Positions 43,561 to 52,402 are shown, numbered from the stretch's first letter. The stretch: 60,710 nt of DNA from Muribaculaceae bacterium (GCA_022484565.1 JAKVKZ010000012.1:1-60710); one strand, 5' to 3'. The notes: a model not told the origin generated them from the letters alone. Made by a program: numbers and translations.

Positions 43561-44190
43561 ATGGAACAGGAGTTTTCCTCACCTTTGCTTGAAAATGCTG
43601 TCGCTGAGTTTGCCAAATTACCCGGAATAGGGCGTAAGACGGCTCTTCGCCTTGTGCTTTATCTTCTTCGTCAGGATGCTTCGGTAGCCTCTAATTTTGG
43701 CGAATCCATCATTAAACTTCGTAAGGAAATCAAGTATTGCCGAGTTTGCCACAATATCAGCGAGACCGACGTTTGTCCAATCTGTTCCAATTCCCTGCGC
43801 GACGCTTCCACCATTTGCGTGGTCGAGACTGTTAAGGACGTAATGAGCGTGGAGAACACACATCAGCATCATGGATTATATCATGTGCTTGGCGGACTTA
43901 TTTCGCCTATGGACGGCATCGGCCCTCAGGACATTGAAATTGACAGCCTTGTCAAGCGTGTTGCCGATGGTGGTGTTAACGAGGTGATTCTTGCCCTTGG
44001 TGCCACTATGGAGGGCGACACCACCAATTTCTATATTTATCGCCGACTTTCCCCTTACAATGTGAAGATTACCCAGCTTGCGCGTGGCGTTTCGGTCGGC
44101 AACGAAATTGAATACACCGATGAACTCACGCTTGGCCGTTCAATTCTCAACCGCACGCTTTTCACTGATTCCTTCAGCAAAGAGCAGTAA
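43561..44190 (+). CDS. recR: Recombination mediator RecR
   Basis: RecR helps RecA load at gaps in the RecFOR pathway. The 209-aa product shows the helix-hairpin-helix ([14 protein letters not shown], about 17-30), a zinc finger with Cys60, Cys63, Cys72 and Cys75 (CRVC and CPIC), a Toprim domain ([15 protein letters not shown] onwards) and the C-terminal Walker-like region ([13 protein letters not shown]-type, here [12 protein letters not shown]). Single gene; convergent with the MacA-like gene. Confidence 0.96.
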   Translation: MEQEFSSPLLENAVAEFAKLPGIGRKTALRLVLYLLRQDASVASNFGESIIKLRKEIKYCRVCHNISETDVCPICSNSLRDASTICVVETVKDVMSVENTHQHHGLYHVLGGLISPMDGIGPQDIEIDSLVKRVADGGVNEVILALGATMEGDTTNFYIYRRLSPYNVKITQLARGVSVGNEIEYTDELTLGRSILNRTLFTDSFSKEQ

Positions 44191-44195
44191 CGTCT

Positions 44196-45287
44196 TTATT
44201 TCTCAAGTATTTTCACTCGGTCGTTCCTGCGCACCCCGTCTTTCATCTGTATGTAGATGCCGTCGCTCACGCCTGTTGTCACCTTTGTCTTGCGGAATTT
44301 CTGTTGCGGTATGCTGTCGGTGAGCAGATACACGAATGTCGTGTCGCCCGAGAAGTCTATCGAGCTTTCCGGCAGCGACAGCACATTGCATACTTTCTCA
44401 AGCACTATCGATGCGTTTGCGCTGTAGCCTGCGCGTATGTTCTCTTTTCCCGAAATCTTCAGTGCTGCCTTTATCTCGAATGTGTTGCTGCCGTTGTCGT
44501 CAGTGCCTTTTGGCGAGATGTATTCCAGTGTTGCCGGTATTTTCAGGTCGGGCAGGGCACCCACTGTGATGTTCATTGCCATTCCCACTTGCAGCATTCC
44601 CACTTCGGTCTCGTCGATTTTTCCTTTGAAAATCAGGTCGTTCATGTCGGCCACCGTGGCTATAGTGGTGCCGTCGTTGAACGAGTTGCTCATGATTACC
44701 GAACTTCCCACCTTGATTGGCACGTCAAGCACCACTCCGTCGATGGTTGAGCGCACCAGTGTGTTGCTTTGTGCCGCGTTGTATTTCGACATTCCTTCTC
44801 TGGCTATCGTCACCGCGTCGTGGGCGTTGGCGAGTTCTTCCTTGGCCTTGTTGTATTCCGTCAGGCTGTTGTCATATTCTTCTTGGCTCACGAGGTCTTT
44901 GTCGTGCAGCATCTTTTCTCGCTTGTAGTCGCGCTGTGACTTTTCGTAGCTGTATTGTGCCACGTTCAGTCGGTTTTCTGCCGAGCTGAGCTGGCTGGCG
45001 TCGGGCACGACGTTGATTTTCGCAATCACTTCGCCCTTGTGTACATAGTCGCCTGCCTGTTTGCTCACTTCGCTGATGATTCCCGAAATTTTCGGCTTTA
45101 TGTCGATTTGGTTGCGAGGTTCAATTTTTCCGGTCACCACGGTCACATGCTCTATTGTCCGCAGCGCGGGTGTCACTGTGTTGTACTTTTTCTCGCCTGG
45201 ATGCGAATTGACGAATAGGAACACGAATGTGCCGATGATTATTATCGGAATCAGAATCAATGCTGCTATTTTGAATACCTTTTTCAT
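44196..45287 (-). CDS. MacA-like periplasmic adaptor (membrane fusion protein)
   Basis: This 363-aa HlyD/MacA-type adaptor links an ABC exporter to an outer-membrane channel. An N-terminal membrane helix (about 5-27) is followed by the barrel-sandwich lipoyl half (VTGKIEPRNQIDIKPKISGII, GDYVHKGEVIAKIN), a coiled coil (SSAENRLNVAQYSYEKSQRDYKREKML through GMSKYN), the second half (TLVRSTIDGVVLDVPIKVG) and beta-barrel and membrane-proximal domains. It is the last gene of a four-gene operon with two permeases and an ATPase, 22 bp after permease two. Confidence 0.9.
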   Translation of the reverse strand: MKKVFKIAALILIPIIIIGTFVFLFVNSHPGEKKYNTVTPALRTIEHVTVVTGKIEPRNQIDIKPKISGIISEVSKQAGDYVHKGEVIAKINVVPDASQLSSAENRLNVAQYSYEKSQRDYKREKMLHDKDLVSQEEYDNSLTEYNKAKEELANAHDAVTIAREGMSKYNAAQSNTLVRSTIDGVVLDVPIKVGSSVIMSNSFNDGTTIATVADMNDLIFKGKIDETEVGMLQVGMAMNITVGALPDLKIPATLEYISPKGTDDNGSNTFEIKAALKISGKENIRAGYSANASIVLEKVCNVLSLPESSIDFSGDTTFVYLLTDSIPQQKFRKTKVTTGVSDGIYIQMKDGVRRNDRVKILEK

Positions 45288-45309
45288 ATTTTGATATGTT
45301 TATTTTCGC

Positions 45310-46554
45310 TTAATCGTCTTGTAGTGCCTCTATTGGCTTTATTTTCATCGTTCGCCATGCAGGCAGCAGTCCGGCTGCTGTGCCGAGCACTATGAATGTG
45401 AATGTTATGCTCACTGCCTCGTTGAAGCTGATTTGGAATGCGGCTGGTGTGCCGTTCATCTCTGTAATGGCTTCGACGGCGGCGAGAATAAGCACCGCGA
45501 AGCATAGTCCCAGCAGTCCTGCCGCTGTGGTCATCACCATGCTCTCGCTCAATATTTGCACCATTATGTCGCGTGGTTTAGCACCTATTGCGCGGCGTAT
45601 GCCTATCTCTTGTGTCCGTTCCTTGATGATTACGAACATGATGTTGCCCACGCCTATTATTCCTGCCATCAGCGTGCCTGCTCCCACAAGCAGTGCCAGT
45701 AGCCTGATGCCAATGAAAATATTGTTTACCATCTTGAACATCGCGCCGATGTCAATGAACATTATGGCTTGCTCATCTTCTGGATTTATGTCGTGTGCGG
45801 TGCGTAACACCGCTTCCGTGTCGTCTTTGATGTCGGCTGGCTGCACACCTCGGCGCATTGTGGCGCAAAGCAGGTCTATGCGGTTGCCGTAGTTGTAGGC
45901 TATCTGCATCGTGGATAGCGGAATGAACACGCAATCGTCCATTTTTCCGCCTATCTGTATTTTCGTGGTCTGAGTCACCACTCCCACAATTTTGTAGTAT
46001 TCGTCATCAAGTTTTATGAATTTTCCTACTGAATTTTCTGTGCCGAATATGTTGCTGCATACGTGTTTTCCGAGTACGCATACTTTGCGGTTCTGCATGG
46101 CGTCGCTTTTGTTCAAAAATCTTCCTGAGGTTATTATCGGCGATTCCACTTTCGGATATTCTGGCTCCACTCCTTTCACGGTTGCTGAAGAGTGCTGCGT
46201 GCTTGCCGCTACGTTTGAGTTGTAGTGGAATATCACTGGCGTTATCAGTTTTATTCCGTGTATCCGCTCTCTTATTCTGTCTATGTCGCTGTAGTCGATT
46301 TGCCATGCGCGGCCTTTTCCGTATCCGTGGTATGGCATCGATGTGTTGCTGGCTGCCATGAAGCATGAGTTGGTGGCGAATCCCTTGAAGTTGCTCGACA
46401 TCAGGTCGAGCAGTCCATGCCCGCCGCCCCACAGCATGGCAAGCATTGCCGTGCCCCAGAATATTCCGAAGCTGGTCAGGAAAGTGCGCGTCTTGTTTCT
46501 CCCAAGAGTGGCGATTATCTCTTTCCAGTTCTCTATGTCGAATAGCATCTTCAT
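45310..46554 (-). CDS. MacB-like ABC exporter permease (copy 2)
   Basis: This 414-aa FtsX/MacB-type permease has an N-terminal MacB_PCD periplasmic domain and three C-terminal membrane helices. The N-terminal helix (LTSFGIFWGTAMLAMLWGGG), a core domain with MPYHGYGKGR and the C-terminal block VIIKERTQEIGIRRAIGAKPRDI, with the family's coupling region, are clear. Its start overlaps the stop of the first permease gene (TAATG). Together the two ~414-aa permeases likely form a heterodimer replacing the homodimeric MacB. Confidence 0.9.
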   Translation of the reverse strand: MKMLFDIENWKEIIATLGRNKTRTFLTSFGIFWGTAMLAMLWGGGHGLLDLMSSNFKGFATNSCFMAASNTSMPYHGYGKGRAWQIDYSDIDRIRERIHGIKLITPVIFHYNSNVAASTQHSSATVKGVEPEYPKVESPIITSGRFLNKSDAMQNRKVCVLGKHVCSNIFGTENSVGKFIKLDDEYYKIVGVVTQTTKIQIGGKMDDCVFIPLSTMQIAYNYGNRIDLLCATMRRGVQPADIKDDTEAVLRTAHDINPEDEQAIMFIDIGAMFKMVNNIFIGIRLLALLVGAGTLMAGIIGVGNIMFVIIKERTQEIGIRRAIGAKPRDIMVQILSESMVMTTAAGLLGLCFAVLILAAVEAITEMNGTPAAFQISFNEAVSITFTFIVLGTAAGLLPAWRTMKIKPIEALQDD

Positions 46555-47798
46555 TATTCGTCTCTCAATGCCTCCACCGGGCTTATTTTTGTGGCTTTCA
46601 CTGCGGGGAAGAATCCTGCTGCTGCTCCTGCAATTATCAGCACCACCGTCACTTCTATTGCTATGTCGAGGCCCACGGTTGGGTTGCTGAACACTGTCAT
46701 ATCTTCTCCGGCATTCATCTTGTCGAGTATTGATTTCGCCAGTTCGGTGAGCATCACTCCGGCTATCATGCCAATGTAGCCGAACAGGGCGGTGATTGCC
46801 ACGCTTTCGGTCACTATCATTGTCAGTATGCTTCTTGGCTTTGCTCCGATGGCTCGGCGCACGCCTATTTCATGTGTGCGCTCCTTCACGCTCACAAACA
46901 TTATGTTGCTCACGCCCACTATTCCGCTCAGCAGTGTCAGCAGACCTATCACCCAAATTGCAATGGTCATGTATCCCATGCCTTGCTGTGCTTGGGCTTG
47001 TTGGGTGAAACTGTTCTCAACCCACACTGCTGAATTGTCGGTTGGGTCAAACGAGTGCTTCTTTCCAAGGTCGTGGCGTACGTTTTTCTCAAATTTTGCG
47101 CTTGTTGTGGTGTCGCTGATGCCGCTGGTCAGCATCGTTATGGCGTTCAATTTGTCTTTGTTGCTGAATGCCGTTTCCATTGTCGTGAACGGTATGTAGG
47201 CCATTGAGCCTTCTTTGTCTAGGTGGTTAAGGCAGACGCCCACTATCACGTACGACATGTTTGCCGCTTTCAGCCGTTCGCCCACTGGATTCCCGTTGTG
47301 CTTGAAGAGTATATCCACGCAATGTTGGCTGATTACCATCACTTTGCGCTTCTCTTTTATGTCTTTGGCGTTGATGAATCTCCCTGATGTGATTGTAATC
47401 GGTTCGGCTTCTATGTAGTCGGGATGTACTCCGCTCATCGGGCAACTTAAATAGTCGCTTTCGCTGTTCAGTGTCACTGTGTCGTTGCTCACTGATGGGC
47501 TTACCTCTTTTGTCTGTGACTTGTGCCGTTGTTCCAGCATTGTTGCGTCGTTTTTTCTCAGGTTGATGCTGCGGTTCTCCTTGTATCCTCCGTATGGCTT
47601 TGTTGTCGTCCCGGGGTAGATTTTCACAGTGTTCACATTAGTGAGCGACATTGCGTTTTTGAATGCGTTGGTAAGTCCATTGCCTGCTCCGAGCAGCACA
47701 ATCAGCATGAATATGCCCCAAGCCACAGCAAACCCCGTCAGTGCGGTTCTCAGCTTGTTGTGCCTCAAGGCTTGCAGTATCTCGTTGATTGTGTCCAT
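46554..47798 (-). CDS. MacB-like ABC exporter permease (copy 1)
   Basis: This 414-aa permease is homologous to copy 2: N-terminal helix (GFAVAWGIFMLIVLLGAG), MacB_PCD domain, and the C-terminal VSVKERTHEIGVRRAIGAKPRSI block before three membrane helices. Its ATP-binding partner lies 4 bp upstream and the next permease overlaps by one base (TAATG). The stop/start overlap suggests fixed stoichiometry of the two. Substrate unknown: macrolide-like drugs or lipoproteins are family options. Confidence 0.9.
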   Translation of the reverse strand: MDTINEILQALRHNKLRTALTGFAVAWGIFMLIVLLGAGNGLTNAFKNAMSLTNVNTVKIYPGTTTKPYGGYKENRSINLRKNDATMLEQRHKSQTKEVSPSVSNDTVTLNSESDYLSCPMSGVHPDYIEAEPITITSGRFINAKDIKEKRKVMVISQHCVDILFKHNGNPVGERLKAANMSYVIVGVCLNHLDKEGSMAYIPFTTMETAFSNKDKLNAITMLTSGISDTTTSAKFEKNVRHDLGKKHSFDPTDNSAVWVENSFTQQAQAQQGMGYMTIAIWVIGLLTLLSGIVGVSNIMFVSVKERTHEIGVRRAIGAKPRSILTMIVTESVAITALFGYIGMIAGVMLTELAKSILDKMNAGEDMTVFSNPTVGLDIAIEVTVVLIIAGAAAGFFPAVKATKISPVEALRDE

Positions 47799-47802
47799 TC
47801 AG

Positions 47803-48462
47803 CTATTCGTCGATTATTCCGTCTTTTATGTGGATTATGCGGTTGGTCTTTTCCGCAACTGTCTTGTCGTGAGTCACCACCACTATTGTCATCCCGCTCT
47901 GGTTCAGTTCGCGGAAAATGTTCATCACGTCGATTGATGTTTTGCTGTCGAGTGCGCCGGTCGGCTCGTCGGCAAGGATTATCTGCGGTTGGGTTATCAA
48001 TGCCCTTGCAATTGCCACTCTCTGCTTCTGTCCGCCGCTCAGTTCATTCGGCAGATGGTCGGCGCGGTCGGCAAGGCCCATCCTTTCCAACTGCTCCATC
48101 GCCATCGCGTTGCGCTTCTTGCGTCCTATGCCTTGATAGAAAAGTGGCAGTGCGGCGTTTTCCATCGCGTCTTTGTAGCTTATCAGGTTGAACGATTGGA
48201 ACACAAAGCCTATCATCCTGTTTCTCAGTTCAGCTGCTTTGTTTTCGCTTAGATTTCTCACCAATGTGCCGTTGAGCAGATATTCGCCTGAATCGTAGTT
48301 GTCAAGTATGCCGAGAATATTCAGCAAGGTCGATTTTCCTGAGCCTGATGCGCCCATTATCGACACTAATTCGCCTTTCCCAATGTGAAGGTTGATGCCT
48401 TTAAGCACATGTAGCGGCACTGCGCCTTGATATGTCTTGTTGATGTCTTTTAGCAGAATCAT
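47803..48462 (-). CDS. MacB/LolD-type ABC transporter ATP-binding protein
   Basis: This 219-aa ATPase powers the exporter. Walker A GASGSGKS at 37-44, Q-loop at Gln89, signature LSGGQ at 141-145, Walker B with catalytic Glu (IILADE, 161-166) and the switch His198 are all present. The NLISYKDAMEN region after the Q-loop is typical of the MacB/LolD group. It is the first gene of the operon: a -7 element lies at 48502-48509. Confidence 0.94.
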   Translation of the reverse strand: MILLKDINKTYQGAVPLHVLKGINLHIGKGELVSIMGASGSGKSTLLNILGILDNYDSGEYLLNGTLVRNLSENKAAELRNRMIGFVFQSFNLISYKDAMENAALPLFYQGIGRKKRNAMAMEQLERMGLADRADHLPNELSGGQKQRVAIARALITQPQIILADEPTGALDSKTSIDVMNIFRELNQSGMTIVVVTHDKTVAEKTNRIIHIKDGIIDE

Positions 48463-48501
48463 CTGTTACTTTTCTAATCTATATATTTATTTTAGACGCT
48501 T

Positions 48502-48509
48502 CAAAGTTA
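48502..48509 (-). promoter_or_regulatory. -7 element of the MacAB-like operon
   Basis: The minus strand reads TAACTTTG, about 40 nt upstream of the ATPase ATG. Confidence 0.6.
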
Positions 48510-48586
48510 CGAAAAGTTGCAGCAATTTCTATGTTTTTCATTGTATAAGCACAAATTCATTCATTGCATGGGAATGTGTTGGCTGT

Positions 48587-48748
48587 TCAAGTGAGAAAAC
48601 AATCAGTTTGATTCCATCGGCAAATTTTATTTTTTGTGATGATTTTCTGAATGTCTTCTTCAATTTTTTTGCATTTGCAAAATAATGTTGTTTCTTTTGT
48701 AATGTCTTCCCAGCTAGCGGTATCTACAATTCCACCGCCAGCAATCAT
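48587..48748 (-). CDS. Possible small protein (53 aa)
   Basis: The frame begins MIAGGGIVDTASWEDITKE and has Cys in KCKKIEED; it is coding-like by eye, and the same frame continues upstream for a few more sense codons (GEVS-type ITVKIHE). No promoter or family seen. It lies in the 500-bp region between the ABC operon promoter and the ATPase cassette. Confidence 0.25.
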   Translation of the reverse strand: MIAGGGIVDTASWEDITKETTLFCKCKKIEEDIQKIITKNKICRWNQTDCFLT

Positions 48749-48920
48749 GCTTACTTCATGTATTTTTACAGTTATGGCGGATATGGCGTGGCTGAGACGG
48801 GTGATCGTTGCTTTGCCAATTCAGTCCGAGCCGTTCGTGACCCTCGGTGAGCGCATTTCGGCTTTGAGGATTATTCGGCTTCCTGATTTCTCAAAACAAA
48901 TCTTAGCACAAATCCATAAC

Positions 48921-48968
48921 ATCCTATTGCATTCAGCATCGTGGCTTTTTGCAGTGGGATGTTTTTTT
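48921..48968. repeat. Cassette-flanking hairpin element, left copy
   Basis: A 48-bp element with arms ATCCTATTGCA and TGCAGTGGGAT, a central segment containing AGCATC, and a following GTTTTTTT tract. It is nearly identical to 50459-50505 beyond the ATPase gene. As a plus-strand hairpin with a T-run, it is also terminator-like. Confidence 0.8.
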
Positions 48969-49082
48969 CGCCAACTTTCCGAATGAAAATCTGCCAATCC
49001 TCCGAATGAAAAGTCGCCAACTTTCCGAATTGGAATCCGCCAATCCTCCGAATAAAAAGTCGCCAACTTTCCGAATTGTCCC
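48969..49082. repeat. Five ~23-bp alternating repeats upstream of the ATPase gene
   Basis: Units start at 48969, 48991, 49015, 49038 and 49061, each with a core like CGCCAAC or GCCAATC and CCGAAT. Two subtypes alternate (CGCCAACTTTCCGAAT and GCCAATCCTCCGAAT), giving a ~46-bp higher period. They end 10 bp before the -7 element and fill the promoter-proximal region. Confidence 0.85.
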
Positions 49083-49092
49083 AAAAATATTG

Positions 49093-49100
49093 TATATTTG
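49093..49100 (+). promoter_or_regulatory. -7 element of the AAA_14 ATPase gene
   Basis: The plus strand reads TATATTTG, 23-30 nt upstream of the ATG at 49123, just after the repeats. It invalidates upstream in-frame starts. Confidence 0.7.
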
Positions 49101-49122
49101 CCGCACAAAATATAATAGAGAT

Positions 49123-50397
49123 ATGAAAGGATATAAGAAAAGGATAGCAGACAATCTCCTGAAAGATAAGCTGGAGTATATCGGTGGCGTTCTTATTGAA
49201 GGACCTAAGTGGTGTGGTAAGACCACGACCGCAGAACAGATTGCCGGAAGTGTCCTTTATATGGCAAATCCTGAGGATCTGGCTGCAAATTTGCAGATGG
49301 CTGAAATCAGTCCAAGTACTTTGCTCGATGGCAAGTCTCCGCGGCTTGTCGATGAATGGCAGATAGCTCCCCAACTGTGGGATGCGGCAAGATTCCAGAT
49401 TGACCATCGCCAAGGTCCTGGTCAATTCATTTTCACTGGTTCAGCGGTTCCTGCCGATAAAAGTAAAATTCTGCATAGTGGAACAGGTCGCTTTTCTTGG
49501 TTGATTATGCGCCCTATGAGTTTGTGGGAAAGCGGTGAGTCAAATGGCAAGGTCAGTTTCGGCTCATTATTTAGCGATGGAGGCATGATTGCAGCTCAAA
49601 ACGATTTGGATTTGAACGACATTGCCCGATTGCTTTGCCGTGGCGGTTGGCCGCAAGCCACAAATCTTGACGGAGAACACGCTCTCAAAATCTCTGCCGA
49701 TTATTATGAGGCGGTTGTTAAAACAGATATATCGCGGGCCGATGGTGTGAAACGTGACGAAATCATCACTCGACGGCTCATGCGTTCTTATGCAAGAAAT
49801 CAAGGAACGCAAACTACAATCCGCTCTATCCGTGATGACATCACTGTCAACGAGCCAAAAATAATGGACGAGGAAACTGTGGCCTCCTACATTAATGCAT
49901 TAAAGCGTATTTTTGTCATTGAGGATTCTATGGCGTGGAGCCCTAATTTGCGCTCAAAGACGGCCATCAGGACATCCGATACAAGGTATTTTATCGACCC
50001 GTCAATAGCGACTTGCGCTTTGGGCGTTGGTCCAAAGGACATGATAACCGATCTGAATACCATGGGATTGATATTTGAAACAATGGCCGTTAGAGATTTG
50101 CGGGTTTATGCCGATGCGCTTGAAGGCAACATATTTCATTACCGTGATAAGAATGGACTGGAATGTGATGCAGTCATGCATCTTCGTAATGGTCAATACG
50201 GGTTGATAGAGATAAAATTAGGTGGTGACACTCTAATTGAGGCAGGTGCAAAGACCCTGCGTGCCTTGGCTGATGAAATTGACACTACAAAGATGCATAA
50301 ACCGGCATTTTTGATGGTGTTAACAGCCGTTGGCAAGTATGCTTATCAACGTAAAGATGGCGTTTTTGTGGCACCGATAGGATGTTTGCGTCCTTAA
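49123..50397 (+). CDS. AAA_14/DUF4143 family ATPase
   Basis: This 424-aa protein has an N-terminal P-loop ATPase domain: Walker A GPKWCGKT at 27-34, Walker B-like LVDEW at 75-79, and the sensor segment FIFTGS at 103-108. The C-terminal DUF4143 domain (about 220-410) ends in a restriction-nuclease-like pattern, LECDAVMHLRNG then LIEIKLGG, with the Glu-x-Lys typical of PD-(D/E)xK folds. These ATPases are widespread in bacteria and archaea; function is uncertain. Start at 49123 (MKGYKKRIADNLL) fits the family and the promoter at 49093. It is flanked on both sides by the same 48-bp hairpin element, suggesting a mobile cassette. Confidence 0.9.
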   Translation: MKGYKKRIADNLLKDKLEYIGGVLIEGPKWCGKTTTAEQIAGSVLYMANPEDLAANLQMAEISPSTLLDGKSPRLVDEWQIAPQLWDAARFQIDHRQGPGQFIFTGSAVPADKSKILHSGTGRFSWLIMRPMSLWESGESNGKVSFGSLFSDGGMIAAQNDLDLNDIARLLCRGGWPQATNLDGEHALKISADYYEAVVKTDISRADGVKRDEIITRRLMRSYARNQGTQTTIRSIRDDITVNEPKIMDEETVASYINALKRIFVIEDSMAWSPNLRSKTAIRTSDTRYFIDPSIATCALGVGPKDMITDLNTMGLIFETMAVRDLRVYADALEGNIFHYRDKNGLECDAVMHLRNGQYGLIEIKLGGDTLIEAGAKTLRALADEIDTTKMHKPAFLMVLTAVGKYAYQRKDGVFVAPIGCLRP

Positions 50398-50458
50398 GTT
50401 TTACGGTAATAATATTCAGGATAATTATATACTTCAAATAATATCGTTGATCAATAAT

Positions 50459-50505
50459 ATCCCATTGCATTTAGCATCTATGCTCTTTGCAGTGGGATTT
50501 TTTTT
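50459..50505. repeat. Cassette-flanking hairpin element, right copy
   Basis: The near-copy of 48921-48968: arms ATCCCATTGCA and TGCAGTGGGAT (one G-U), an inner AGCAT/ATGCT stem, then TTTTTTT. On the plus strand it is a strong rho-independent terminator for the ATPase gene. Confidence 0.85.
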
Positions 50506-50840
50506 AATATCCAAAATGAGAATGCACCAGATTTCCAACTGATACAAATTTATAGAATATCAAATCCGTTAAAAATCCGAATAAATGGCTTATAAATATC
50601 CTTTTTTCTTGTATTCTTGCAGCTCTATATCACTATTTTTGCTTAAAGTTCTTTGACACGTTGAAATTGTTCTTCTTCCAAATGCGATAGGTGGCATTCA
50701 GCGAGGAATATTCATATCCACATTTTCATGGCTTGCGTAATTAAAAATCAATTGAAGCATTTTAATGGATTAGGTTTATCGTTCTTTCAGCCAATTCAAA
50801 ATTTTGCAAAAAATATTTTCAATTAATTGCACGCAATGAA
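50506..50840. other. 335-bp region without genes
   Basis: AT-rich. It contains one plus-strand -7 match (TATTTTTG, 50634-50641) leading into no open frame, and otherwise nothing I can identify. Confidence 0.4.
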
Positions 50841-51435
50841 ACTGTCCCACGCAGTTGTCCCAAAGGTAGCAGAGAAGATGGTGAAAAAATTTTGGGACAA
50901 GCCTAAGAATTGCGTTGTAATAGGTTGAGAATTAGGCAACAGCGTTGTCCTAAACTATCCCACGTCATTGTCCCAAAATCAGCAGAACAGATAGTGGAAA
51001 ACTTTCGGGACAAGCCCAAAAATTGCGTGGTAATAAGTTGAAAATTAAGCGATAGCACTGTCCCAAACTGTCCCACGCAGTTGTCCCAAATCCAGCAGAG
51101 AAGATGGTGAAAAACTTTCGGGACAAACCTGAAAATTGCGTTGTAATAGGTTGAGAATTAGGCGAAAGCGTTGTCCCAAGCTGTACCACACAGTTGTCCC
51201 AAATCCAGCAGAATAGATGGTGAAAAACTTTCGGGACAAAGCCGAAAATTGCGTTGTAATAGGTTGAAAATTAGGCGACAGCGTTGTCCCAAACTGTCCC
51301 ACACAGTTGTCCCAAATCCAGCAGAATAGATGGTGAAAAAATTTCGGGACAAGCCTAAAAATTGCGTTGTAATAGGTTGAAAATTAGGCGATAGCACTGT
51401 CCCAAGCTGTCCCACGTCATTGTCCCAAAATCAGC
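50841..51435. repeat. 113-bp tandem repeats, five full copies
   Basis: Units start at 50857, 50970, 51083, 51196 and 51309, each exactly 113 bp; partial units precede (50841-50856) and follow (51422-51435). Every unit starts GTCCCAAA and later holds the near-inverted partner TTTCGGGAC, so each can form a hairpin; a second TGTCCCAC lies near its end. Copies differ by scattered substitutions. The array lies between convergent ATPase and AraC genes. Frames within it are low-quality and not annotated. Confidence 0.95.
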
Positions 51436-51443
51436 ATTGAAAA

Positions 51444-52367
51444 TTATAGTTGTTGTATTTTTTGAATTAATTTCTTATTTATGCCGGCATCATTAATGTT
51501 ATGACGTTTTACACGCAGTCGATATTCTTTAGGTGATATGCCTACATATTGTTTGAAATATTTGCCGAAGAATGTTTGTGTCGGGAAATTCATATCGGCA
51601 GCTATTTCCTTTATGCTGGCATCGGAATATTCAAGCATCTGTTTGGAATCGGAAATCACAAGGCTCACAATCCACTGGAGCACCGTCATCCCGCTTTTCT
51701 CCTTGATGATAGTGGAAAAATATTTAGGCGATATACATAGCTCATCGGCATAAAATGTTACTGTCCGCTCCTTGCGGTAATGATTGTATAGGGAAATCAG
51801 AAATTTTTGGAATACGATGTCGTTGTGGTCTTTAGGCAGGGGACTGAGTGGCTGGTTGGTTATGAGCATATTGATTGTTTCGTAGCAAATAGTCTGGGCA
51901 TAGCTTTTTAGCAGTTCAACCACTATCACCCGTTTTTCATCTGACATGGCTGCCAAATCTACTTTCTCTAAGCGTTCGCGCAATTCACGCGTCAATAATG
52001 TTATCAGCTCAAATTGGTCGGAATCGAGAGTGATGCATGGATGTTGGCGTAGGTACAATTGGTTCTCAATGCCAATAACGCGGTTTACTATAGGAATTAT
52101 GAAGCCAAGGTTGCTGGCAAGAGCCTCGCCTTTGAGGTCATCACTTACGTAAAGTCTGCGGACTAAAGTGGACGGCATGTAGAAGCAGATGTCACCTGCA
52201 TGGATATTGTAGATTTCGGCACCGATTAAGACCTTGATTTCACCTTGCTCGCAGATAAAGGCACCTACAGTGTCGGAAAGCTGAATGTCCTCGTTTCCCA
52301 TTTGTTGGGAAAGGAAATTGGCGTCAAGCTTGATGCAGGAGAATGGAAGAAACTGGTCGTTTACCAT
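51444..52367 (-). CDS. AraC-family transcriptional regulator
   Basis: This 307-aa regulator has an N-terminal cupin-like sensor (GAFICEQGEIKVLIGAEIYNIHAGDICFYMPS) and a C-terminal two-HTH AraC domain from about residue 205, with FYADELCISPKYFSTIIKEKSGMTVLQWI and IKEIAADMNFPTQTFFGKYFKQYVGISPKEYR. The start at 52367 is chosen because a -7 (TATTTTTG, 52387-52394) overlaps a longer TTG frame. It is divergent from the RND efflux operon at 52559 and is its likely regulator. Downstream are the 113-bp repeats. Confidence 0.93.
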   Translation of the reverse strand: MVNDQFLPFSCIKLDANFLSQQMGNEDIQLSDTVGAFICEQGEIKVLIGAEIYNIHAGDICFYMPSTLVRRLYVSDDLKGEALASNLGFIIPIVNRVIGIENQLYLRQHPCITLDSDQFELITLLTRELRERLEKVDLAAMSDEKRVIVVELLKSYAQTICYETINMLITNQPLSPLPKDHNDIVFQKFLISLYNHYRKERTVTFYADELCISPKYFSTIIKEKSGMTVLQWIVSLVISDSKQMLEYSDASIKEIAADMNFPTQTFFGKYFKQYVGISPKEYRLRVKRHNINDAGINKKLIQKIQQL

Positions 52368-52386
52368 AATTGTTCTATTTTTCCTG

Positions 52387-52394
52387 CAAAAATA
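52387..52394 (-). promoter_or_regulatory. -7 element of the AraC regulator gene
   Basis: The minus strand reads TATTTTTG, 20-27 nt upstream of the ATG at 52367. Confidence 0.65.
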
Positions 52395-52402
52395 TGGCAA
52401 AA

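Noticed and set aside
48821-49425. Minus-strand frames with repeats such as FGGLADFHSESWR
   Set aside because: They are translations of the 23-bp repeats opposite the promoter of the ATPase gene.
50640-50665. TTAAAGTTCTTTGACACG, resembling rRNA-leader sequence of Bacteroidetes
   Set aside because: No rRNA follows and the match is from memory and short; not supported as an rrn leader.
50965-51415. Three overlapping minus-strand frames with similar peptides
   Set aside because: They are spaced by 113 bp because they read the tandem repeats; no start or family makes them likely genes.
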